Source: Bacteroidota bacterium
GTDB lineage: Bacteria; Bacteroidota; Bacteroidia; Chitinophagales; Saprospiraceae
Reading direction: 5' to 3'
Length of the DNA stretch: 8,662 nt
Assembly: GCA_029573365.1 (NCBI GenBank)
Contig: JAKQGD010000092.1
Coordinates: 1 to 8,662 of the forward strand
Shown here: piece by piece, positions 1 to 6,595 of the stretch
Layout of the letters: every line of letters starts with the position of its first letter
Position numbering within the stretch: position 1 is the stretch's first letter
Program-made: the position numbers and the translations under genes
Notes under the pieces: generated by a model
The model's database searches: none
The model's input: the letters and a program-made list of their open reading frames with translations, nothing else
Told to the model about the DNA's origin: nothing

Positions 1-1073
1 TTGCCATTGTTGTGCTGCAGGGTATTGCGTGTAAACTGGTGGTGATAGCCATTGACCACTCCATACATATACCGGTCCCAGTCGTCAAAAGTGGTGACCG
101 ATTTAAGTCTCTGGTAATCAGAAGGCAGCATGTCGGTGACAAAGATGTCCTGATAGCCGTCATTGTCTATATCTGCGATGTCGGCACCCATGGATGCAGC
201 ACTGGTACAGTTTATCATCTCTGTGAGCGACTCTTTAAACGTGCCATTTTGTTGATTGATGTACAGATAGTCCCGTTCAAAAAAATCATTGGAAATATAA
301 ATATCTTCCCATCCGTCGTTGTTGACGTCACCTACTGTTATGCCCAGCCCAAAGCCAATGACGCTGCCGTAAATGCCGGCTTTTTCGCTTACATCTACAA
401 ACCTGCCATTCTGATTCTGCATAAGTTTGTCACCGCCTAGCTTATCGCGTACAGGTCTTTCGTTTTTACGCAGATTAAACGAACCAATGGCCTGAAAGGA
501 ATTATTTAGGATATAGGCGTCCAGGTCGCCATCCTTGTCATAATCAAAAAATGAGGCATGCGTCGAAAACCCCGGGTCATTGAGACCGTATTCAGCGGCA
601 GCCTCCCTGAATGTGAGGTCGCCATTGTTGATAAAAAGCTCATTTTCTTTGTTATCGCCCTTGATGTCACCTGAATTGCATACGTAAATGTCCAGCCATC
701 CGTCTCCGTTTATATCTACCATTGACACGCCTGTGGACCATGCTTTTTTCCCGCCGGCCCCTGACTTTTCGGTAATGTTTTCAAACTTCCAATTACCTTT
801 ATTGAGGTACAGCTTGTTGGCCGATTGATTAGAAACCATATAAATATCCGGAAGACCGTCGTTGTTGACATCGCCTATACCCACACCGCCGCCATTGTAA
901 TAATTGCGGTATTTGTATACGTTAAAATCATTGGTATCGGTAAGATTGTTGCTAAATCCGATGCCTGTTTCGTTGTTGTCCCTGAGGATAAACAATGTCT
1001 CGCCTTGTCGTTTTTCAGGGCTGCAGCCCAATGCGATTATGACCAGCCAGAAAGCTGCTGATATTCTGTACAT
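1..1073 (-). CDS. Second FG-GAP/VCBS-repeat lipoprotein, 3' end beyond the window
   Basis: The frame runs from ATG 1073 to the left edge without a stop, showing the first 357 residues (MYRISAAFWLVIIALGC...). Cys17 in the IALGC lipobox marks a lipoprotein. Calcium-type repeats are intact at DVNNDGLPD (68-76), DINGDGWLD (120-128), DYDKDGDLD (177-185), DVNNDGWED (249-257) and DIDNDGYQD (301-309). It aligns without large gaps to the N-terminal third of the 4919-1665 protein: in the 66-residue stretch from Phe40 to Gly105, 41 residues are identical. Shared blocks include NGGGV, LYLNKG, HASFFDYD and SNDFFERDYLY. If the whole gene matches, the missing part (about 700 residues) would hold the remaining propeller repeats and an ASPIC/UnbV domain. 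The start is 5 bp after the stop of the small lipoprotein gene, so it belongs to the same operon. It is probably also a surface-anchored binding or adhesion protein; its ligand is unknown. Confidence 0.92.
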   Translation of the reverse strand, partial: MYRISAAFWLVIIALGCSPEKRQGETLFILRDNNETGIGFSNNLTDTNDFNVYKYRNYYNGGGVGIGDVNNDGLPDIYMVSNQSANKLYLNKGNWKFENITEKSGAGGKKAWSTGVSMVDINGDGWLDIYVCNSGDIKGDNKENELFINNGDLTFREAAAEYGLNDPGFSTHASFFDYDKDGDLDAYILNNSFQAIGSFNLRKNERPVRDKLGGDKLMQNQNGRFVDVSEKAGIYGSVIGFGLGITVGDVNNDGWEDIYISNDFFERDYLYINQQNGTFKESLTEMINCTSAASMGADIADIDNDGYQDIFVTDMLPSDYQRLKSVTTFDDWDRYMYGVVNGYHHQFTRNTLQHNNG

Positions 1074-1078
1074 CTTTA

Positions 1079-1660
1079 TTATTTCTGCTTCATCTTATAA
1101 CGAAGATCTTCAAACCTTACGCCTACATCCTTGGCATCAACGGGGTACACTACGATTTGCCTGTTGCCATCAATCTTGGCGTAGGCCTTGACCTTTTTGT
1201 CTTCGATATCTATGGCAATAAAATCATTGCCGGGATAATTTTTTCTGTAAAAGTCCATCAGATCAACCATCAGCGAATCCGACTGGCATTTCTTTATCCA
1301 GGGTGCCCAGGCTGTATAACTGTATGTAAAGGTCATGCCACGCATGGTATCCTTATCATCAAATACACCGTAAAAGAGCATCATTTTACGCAGAACTTTA
1401 TCTGTGAGAATACTGTCAGGCTCGATGTATTTTGCAGAAAGGTTGCCAGGCCCCTCGCTGATAAGTTTTTGTTTGTTAAGTAGCCAGCAGCTGTTGTAAA
1501 AGTCAGATTTGGTCATACCCATACGCATACCAAAAACCAGGCTGTCATGTACCACACCACTCGAAAGTCCCTCTTCCACGGCTTTTGTGTATTCTGTTTT
1601 GCAGCCCCATACAACTAGCAATACCGGGAGAAACCACCAGTAAAATTTGAATGTTTTCAA
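1079..1660 (-). CDS. Small lipoprotein of unrecognised family between two VCBS paralogues
   Basis: This 193-residue protein has a short hydrophobic N terminus ending VVWG-C20, an acceptable but unusual lipobox (Trp at -2), so it is probably a lipoprotein. The start is TTG at 1660. An in-frame stop (TAA) lies eight codons upstream, no in-frame ATG lies between, and the next in-frame ATG (codon 45) would delete the signal peptide, so TTG is the best choice. The mature part is a mixed alpha/beta-looking sequence with Cys58 and Cys125, an FGMRMGMTKSDFYNSCWLLN segment (43-62), an aromatic patch FTYSYTAWAPW (111-121) and a basic C terminus. The GMTKxxF piece faintly recalls the start of BamE/SmpA-like domains, but too weakly to assign. 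It lies 4 bp after the large VCBS gene and 5 bp before its paralogue, so it is co-translated with both and may be a partner or chaperone for them; that is inference. Confidence 0.85.
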   Translation of the reverse strand: MKTFKFYWWFLPVLLVVWGCKTEYTKAVEEGLSSGVVHDSLVFGMRMGMTKSDFYNSCWLLNKQKLISEGPGNLSAKYIEPDSILTDKVLRKMMLFYGVFDDKDTMRGMTFTYSYTAWAPWIKKCQSDSLMVDLMDFYRKNYPGNDFIAIDIEDKKVKAYAKIDGNRQIVVYPVDAKDVGVRFEDLRYKMKQK

Positions 1661-1664
1661 TACT

Positions 1665-4600
1665 TTAATTTTTGCATACCGTTATTCTGCCCTGATTGAT
1701 GCCAGCCGCCAGTCGCCCGTTAAAAAATAGCAGGTGCCGGATCTGGCCATCGATATTCAGGGGTTCGATGTGCGAAAATACCAAATTCCTGTCTTTTTGC
1801 ATCAAATTGATTTTCCACCCATACGAAGCATCCTGTCTGCCTGCCTGGGGTTTAATTTTATAATCATTTCCACCAGCATAAATGCTCACCTCGCCGTGGT
1901 CATTTTTTGCGGCACACAATGCGTGGATGGTGGAATACTGGGCTTCGTCGGGAAGGGGCACCTTTCTGAATGTCCCTTTATCATTGACAAGTATCGCTGA
2001 TGAGACATCATCTAGATTACTGATTACTGCTCCTGCAAGCAGTTCAGGAGTAAACAGATGGTCTATGTCTGCCGATGCAAAAGCCTTGTAGCTTATGTAC
2101 TTCTTTTTTAGGCCCGGCAGCTGACTATACATCTCATCGAGGTCATGCACAGGATAGTATTTGCCTCCTTCGGACTTGCAGATGATTTGCTCCCGTGAAC
2201 CATTGCCATCAAAATCCATAACGTACATTCTCATACCCGGTCGATAAAATGAGTTTTGTCCCTGATTGCCGCATATTAGGTCCTCATCGCCATCCATATC
2301 CACATCAAATCTATACAAGGTGTTCCATAGTCCTGAGGTTTTTTCTACGGTTCTGGGTACCGATTTTTCAAAACTGCCCTTATCGTTTCTTATTATCTGG
2401 ACAGGCATCCACTTGCCTGCCACCACCAGGTCTTTATATCCGTCATTGTCAGTATCGATGGCTTCTATGCCAGTCATCATACCTAAACCTTTTAAAGGTT
2501 CGGGCTCTGTACATGCAAATCTGTTCTGTCCTTTATTTATAAGTAAAAACACATTGCCCGGTGAGCCATAGAGGTTGCTTTTCATAAATTCGGCCACAGC
2601 GATGTCTGTGAGTCCATCATTGTTAAAGTCAGCTGTGACAAAGTCTCCCGTGTTTATGGCTCTTGGAAACTTTATGGCAGATGGGTCTTTTACAAAATTG
2701 CCTTCCCCTTCATTGACATATAGGTTATCATCCATCTCAGGCGAAAACTCAGAATATGACTTGCCTCCGCGTGCTACATACAGGTCGAGATCTCCGTCAC
2801 CATCAGTGTCAACAAATGCTGCTCTGACACTTTCACCGGCAGCATCGCCTTTAAAAGGGCCGTCGACCATTTTATATGTTCCCTTGCCTGACAGCAAGAT
2901 GGCGTCAGATTGATTGCGGCCACCCCCACAAAACATATCATCAACTCTGTCACCGTTAATATCTGCAGCAGCCAGTGCCGGGCCGGCATAACTGTTCATC
3001 TCTATCATCAGCCGCTCCCGCGAAAAAAGATTAAGGTCAGGGTCCTGATGCTCATAAGGCACTGTAGATGTACTACATTGATCTTCCAAACTGTTTTCGG
3101 CATGACCGGCTAAAACACCTGCAGGTAACACAGCATCTTTTTGGTCCAGGGTATATTTTTGATTGGTTTTTAGGTTTTTGAGTTGGGTCACTTTACCATC
3201 AGGCCACGTAACTAATACTTGGTCCACCACTTTTGTGCCACCAATTCCAAAATGCATCACAGGTGATATGCTTGACTGAAAGCCCCGTGTGGTATAGTTT
3301 TCTGCCATGGATTTCCCCAGGCTGTGGCTGATTTCCACCTTTGCTCCGATGGCCTGTGTGTTTGCCCCGGAACCCTTGAGAAGAAATGAAATGCTTCTCG
3401 AAGTCAGCGTATCTGTGTTGTTCCTATATACAAAACAGGGCATATTTACATTGTTTACAACAAGGTCGAGGTCACCATCATTGTCGAGATCGCCATAAGC
3501 ACTGCCATTGCTAAAACCCGCTTCTCCCAGACCCCACTCCTCTGAAACCATATCAAAATGCATAGATCCCATATTCCTGAACATACAGTTGACCTGTGGC
3601 ACTGAGGGCATACTGTCAATGAGCATGGTAAGCACCTCCTCCTTGCTTTCTATTTTGGAGCGGATCATGGTGGCATTGGCTGAGTAATTGAGATAATCCT
3701 TATCCAGGAGGTCCTTGTATATGCCATTAGATACAAAAAGATCTCTAAGTCCATCGTTGTCAAAATCCTGAGCTAGAGCCGCCCAACTCCACTCAGTATC
3801 AGCCACACCGGCAAATCTGCCTATCTCCAAAAACTTAAGGTGCCCTATATTCCTTTGAAGCACATTACGGCTGTATTGATGGAAGTATCCGTTTTTAACT
3901 TCTGATATGTATTTGTCCCAGGTGTCATACTGGTTTTTTGATTTTTTTCTTTCCAGGCTCCTTGGCAACATTTCAGTAACAAAAAGATCGGGCTTGAGGT
4001 CGTTGTCCAGGTCCGCAGCATCAGCTCCCATTGAGCCCATAGACATGGATAAAAAACTCTTGTCACCTTCTTCACTGAATGTACCATCGCCATTGTTGAC
4101 ATAGAGATAGTCTCTTTCAAAAAAGTCATTGCTTATAAATATGTCAGGCCACTGGTCGTTGTTAAAATCACTTACGGTGATTCCCAGGCCATAACCTATT
4201 TTGCTGGAATATATACCTGTCTCTGACGTCACGTCAACAAAATGTCCGCCGTCATTTCGCATCAATTTGTTGCCTTCTGCATCAGGGACCAGTCTTTGTC
4301 CTTCCTTGAGATCGAAACCGCCTACAGATCGCAGAGAATTGCTGAGAATATAACAGTCCAGGTCACCGTCTCTGTCATAATCAAAAAACGAAGCATGGAT
4401 GGACAGCCCTGTAATATTAAGGCCATACTCTGCTGACTTTTCGGCAAATGTGAGGTCGCCTTTGTTTATAAAAAGTTCATTGTGCCTGTTGGCACCTCCG
4501 GGTTTTCCAGCCTTGCATACATAAATATCCATGAGCCCGTCGGCATTTACATCTGCCATTGTGGCACCTGTTGACCACACCCCGCTACACGCTACTCCCG

Positions 4601-4919
4601 AGGTTTTGGTAATATCCTCAAACTTCCAGTCTCCTTTGTTGAGGTACAGCCGGTTGTCCTCTATATTACCTGTAAAGTAAATGTCTGTAAGCCCGTCGTT
4701 GTTTATATCACCAAGGGCCACTCCTCCTCCATTGTAAAAATTACGATAGGTGTAGGTGTTAAATTCTTCGGTATATGGAACGTCATTTCTGAATGTTATA
4801 CCTGTCTGTTTGTCGGACATCAGGGTAAAAAGAGTGTGCTTAGAATCAGTATGCCTGCATCCGGCCACTATGCAGCACAAAAAAAACATCGGCATATTGC
4901 GAATCAGATGGCGTATCAT
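1665..4919 (-). CDS. Large FG-GAP/VCBS-repeat lipoprotein with central ASPIC/UnbV domain
   Basis: This 1084-residue protein is probably a lipid-anchored outer-membrane beta-propeller protein used for binding or adhesion; no enzymatic motif was seen. The signal peptide ends in IVAG-C21. Calcium-type DxDxDGxxD motifs begin near residues 71, 123, 180, 251, 303, 385 and 477, and again at 653, 704, 764, 822, 872 and 902 (the last degenerate). Between the two groups, about 522-592, is an ASPIC/UnbV domain, shown by IGAKVEI, MHFGIGG and VLVTWPDGKV. The motifs at 251 (DFNNDQWPD) and 303 (DLDNDLKPD) have lost the Gly. The chosen start is ATG 4919; ATG at codon 9 would also leave a usable signal peptide. 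It follows a 65-bp gap with a terminator and precedes a small lipoprotein by 4 bp. Residues 20-350 match the paralogue at 1073-1. ASPIC/UnbV proteins are sometimes labelled RNA-binding in databases; nothing here supports that. The precise role is unknown. Confidence 0.92.
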   Translation of the reverse strand: MIRHLIRNMPMFFLCCIVAGCRHTDSKHTLFTLMSDKQTGITFRNDVPYTEEFNTYTYRNFYNGGGVALGDINNDGLTDIYFTGNIEDNRLYLNKGDWKFEDITKTSGVACSGVWSTGATMADVNADGLMDIYVCKAGKPGGANRHNELFINKGDLTFAEKSAEYGLNITGLSIHASFFDYDRDGDLDCYILSNSLRSVGGFDLKEGQRLVPDAEGNKLMRNDGGHFVDVTSETGIYSSKIGYGLGITVSDFNNDQWPDIFISNDFFERDYLYVNNGDGTFSEEGDKSFLSMSMGSMGADAADLDNDLKPDLFVTEMLPRSLERKKSKNQYDTWDKYISEVKNGYFHQYSRNVLQRNIGHLKFLEIGRFAGVADTEWSWAALAQDFDNDGLRDLFVSNGIYKDLLDKDYLNYSANATMIRSKIESKEEVLTMLIDSMPSVPQVNCMFRNMGSMHFDMVSEEWGLGEAGFSNGSAYGDLDNDGDLDLVVNNVNMPCFVYRNNTDTLTSRSISFLLKGSGANTQAIGAKVEISHSLGKSMAENYTTRGFQSSISPVMHFGIGGTKVVDQVLVTWPDGKVTQLKNLKTNQKYTLDQKDAVLPAGVLAGHAENSLEDQCSTSTVPYEHQDPDLNLFSRERLMIEMNSYAGPALAAADINGDRVDDMFCGGGRNQSDAILLSGKGTYKMVDGPFKGDAAGESVRAAFVDTDGDGDLDLYVARGGKSYSEFSPEMDDNLYVNEGEGNFVKDPSAIKFPRAINTGDFVTADFNNDGLTDIAVAEFMKSNLYGSPGNVFLLINKGQNRFACTEPEPLKGLGMMTGIEAIDTDNDGYKDLVVAGKWMPVQIIRNDKGSFEKSVPRTVEKTSGLWNTLYRFDVDMDGDEDLICGNQGQNSFYRPGMRMYVMDFDGNGSREQIICKSEGGKYYPVHDLDEMYSQLPGLKKKYISYKAFASADIDHLFTPELLAGAVISNLDDVSSAILVNDKGTFRKVPLPDEAQYSTIHALCAAKNDHGEVSIYAGGNDYKIKPQAGRQDASYGWKINLMQKDRNLVFSHIEPLNIDGQIRHLLFFNGRLAAGINQGRITVCKN

Positions 4920-4922
4920 TTC

Positions 4923-4961
4923 AGGGCTGAAAAAAAAAGAGCCGCCCTTGCGGACAGCCCT
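4923..4961 (-). promoter_or_regulatory. Competing 7-bp inverted repeat overlapping the terminator and the downstream leader
   Basis: AGGGCTG on the transcript (4961-4955) is perfectly complementary to CAGCCCT (4929-4923), which lies after the T run and three bases before the ATG at 4919. The first arm is the same sequence that forms the left side of the terminator stem, so the two pairings exclude each other. The alternative fold would break the terminator but occlude the start region of the next gene. The base pairing is seen directly; any switching role is inference, and chance is possible for a 7-bp repeat. Confidence 0.4.
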
Positions 4962-4965
4962 TTTT
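4930..4965 (-). terminator. Rho-independent terminator/attenuator after the SusD gene
   Basis: On the minus strand, 20 bp beyond the SusD stop, GGGCTGTCC (4960-4952) pairs with GGGCGGCTC (4947-4939) around a GCAA tetraloop of the stable GNRA type. This gives nine base pairs, three of them G-U. Five flanking A residues (4965-4961) can extend the stem into the following run of nine T (4938-4930). A GC-rich stem, tetraloop and T run are the classical intrinsic-terminator layout. It lies between the transporter pair and the downstream lipoprotein genes, which have no obvious promoter of their own, so it probably gives partial termination and lowers their expression relative to SusCD. Confidence 0.82.
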
Positions 4966-4984
4966 AGATTATCAAAATTTAATT

Positions 4985-6589
4985 TTAGTAACCTGGATTC
5001 TGTGTCAAAGTACCATTGGCTGCATTGATGGCATCCTGTGGAATTGGGAAAAGGTTACGGAATGGCTGTGAAGCTGGTTTTTCCCACCACGCATCGTTGT
5101 ACTTTCCGAAACGGATAAGGTCAGTTCTTCTGATACCTTCCTGATACATTTCTCTGCCTCTTTCTTTAAGAAATTCGGCAGCAGTGAGTGTGGAATATTC
5201 AGAAACTTTAGCTCTTCTTCTGATTACATTTGCATCAGCCACAGCATCGTTCCAGTTTCCTGACATCCTAGCTTTTGCTTCAGCTCTGATAAGATACAGG
5301 TCGCCCAAACGTACGATTGGATAATCGTTGTCCATATCAGGTCTTCCCAGCTGCTTGTAAGAAAACTTACCCGGACGTGCACCTGCCTCTCTCTTGCAGT
5401 TTGGTGAAAGTTCATTGATGGCTGGTGTATAGTTAAGTTGTAGGTCGCTATCATCAGCGGCATAGTCAAGTATTGCTGAACCACCAAAGTCAAGCTGCGG
5501 ACCTACGATAAAGTTATTTTTCTTACGAACGTCTGCATTATCATAAGAGTTGTAAAACTCCTCAAGGGTGGCATAACCATTCCACGGCTGAGCTGTGAAG
5601 TTCCAGGTAAACTGGCTGGAATAGTGAAGGCTCATCATGGCAAAGTTCATACCGCCTGCTTTGGCTTCATCAAAATACACCGTAAAGATATTCTCAGGGT
5701 TGTTTTCGTTGTTAGGAGCAAATACCGCCGCATAACCCTCCAGATTTTCTGGGTCAGAAGCTACAGAAGGTCTTCTTCCCAGGTTTGGTACTTTGCAACC
5801 GTCACCACAAAGTGAATATGCACCGCTGTTGATAACATAAGAAGCAGCCGCTTCGGCCTTATCATACATCTTGGTACCTGTGTAAACCTCAGCATTGAGA
5901 TAAAGCTGAGCTATGATTCCCAGAGCACCATAGGTATTAATCCTGTTCTTGTCTGCACCTGTTCCAAGCGGACTTCCTGATAGGTCCATACCAGGGCCTA
6001 CGGATGATACCCCTAAAGCAGCCAGCAATTCGCTTTCTACAAAGCTAAATACCTGCTGTCTTGGTACCTGCGGAGCATCAACACCAGGTTGTGTAACGAT
6101 CTTTACATTTCCGTAAAGGTCCATGAGTTTCATATAGTAATATGCTCTCAATGCCCTTACCTGTGCTGTCTGATTTGCATCAAGAGTACCACCCTTGAGC
6201 AATTCATTGGTGGTATTAATGGCTCCATACAGGGCATTCCATGTATTGTTAACAAAACCATGTGTAGGGGTATAGGTATGTCTGTGAAGCTCAACGAGAA
6301 TACCTCCGTCAAACCAGTCACCACCTTTAGCACCTATGCACATTTCGTCAGATGTGATTTCCTGTACACTGTATATATTACTGTGGTTTGCTGTACCGAT
6401 GTTTCTCAGACCTGCAAAAGCACCTCCAAGAATATCGGAGGTGCCACCACCTCCCCCACCTCCAATACCCGGAATTTGGATATCCTGTGTGATATCTCCC
6501 TTAAGTTTTTCGTCCAGATTGGTACATGAGGCCAAAAGCAAGACCAGGAAGGAAATTATCAAATATTTATTCCTATTTATCATTGTCAT
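4985..6589 (-). CDS. SusD/RagB-family nutrient-binding outer-membrane lipoprotein
   Basis: This 534-residue protein is the surface lid that captures ligand for the adjacent SusC channel. The signal peptide ends in a textbook lipobox, LLAS-C22, followed by TNLDE, whose acidic residues resemble a Bacteroidota surface-export signal. The N-terminal SusD-like domain shows RALRAYYYMKLMDLYGNVKI (145-164). The C-terminal SusD/RagB domain shows YPIVRLGDLYLIRAEAKAR (423-441), ERGREMYQEGIRRTDLIRFG (476-495) and the family-typical end LFPIP plus TLTQNPGY. The length is normal. The start is ATG at 6589, 6 bp after the susC stop; a second ATG two codons in would keep the signal peptide too. An oddity is a run of seven Gly at residues 43-49, where relatives usually have an ordinary linker. 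A CGDGC pair at 261-265 could be a disulfide or loop. Ligand identity cannot be read from sequence. Confidence 0.96.
   Translation of the reverse strand: MTMINRNKYLIISFLVLLLASCTNLDEKLKGDITQDIQIPGIGGGGGGGTSDILGGAFAGLRNIGTANHSNIYSVQEITSDEMCIGAKGGDWFDGGILVELHRHTYTPTHGFVNNTWNALYGAINTTNELLKGGTLDANQTAQVRALRAYYYMKLMDLYGNVKIVTQPGVDAPQVPRQQVFSFVESELLAALGVSSVGPGMDLSGSPLGTGADKNRINTYGALGIIAQLYLNAEVYTGTKMYDKAEAAASYVINSGAYSLCGDGCKVPNLGRRPSVASDPENLEGYAAVFAPNNENNPENIFTVYFDEAKAGGMNFAMMSLHYSSQFTWNFTAQPWNGYATLEEFYNSYDNADVRKKNNFIVGPQLDFGGSAILDYAADDSDLQLNYTPAINELSPNCKREAGARPGKFSYKQLGRPDMDNDYPIVRLGDLYLIRAEAKARMSGNWNDAVADANVIRRRAKVSEYSTLTAAEFLKERGREMYQEGIRRTDLIRFGKYNDAWWEKPASQPFRNLFPIPQDAINAANGTLTQNPGY
6443..6463 (-). 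repeat. Seven-glycine tract within the SusD-like protein
   Basis: Residues 43-49 are all Gly, about 20 residues after the lipidated Cys22. They use mixed codons (GGA GGT GGG GGA GGT GGT GGC), so this is not a simple slippage repeat at DNA level. It is probably a flexible spacer between the lipid anchor and the globular SusD fold. Confidence 0.8.
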
Positions 6590-6595
6590 ATTATT

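Noticed and set aside
12..1061. Plus-strand open frames opposite the second VCBS gene
   Set aside because: They lie antisense to a frame with a lipobox and five clear calcium-repeat motifs; their translations show no domain or start context and arise from the biased codons of the real gene.
1..4919. Reading the Asp/Asn/Gly-rich repeats as RTX toxin nonapeptides or EF-hands
   Set aside because: The spacing between motifs is about 50-80 residues and each is followed by a hydrophobic strand, as in FG-GAP/VCBS propellers. RTX repeats are contiguous nonapeptides, and EF-hand helices are absent.
4930..4938. Run of nine A/T as a phase-variation tract
   Set aside because: It is noncoding and is fully explained as the T run of the intrinsic terminator.
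4966..4984. AT-rich TAAATTTTG on the minus strand before the terminator, resembling a Bacteroidota -7 box (TAnnTTTG)
   Set aside because: The spacing is one base off the consensus, no convincing -33 element can lie upstream except inside the SusD coding end, and any transcript would run straight into the terminator.
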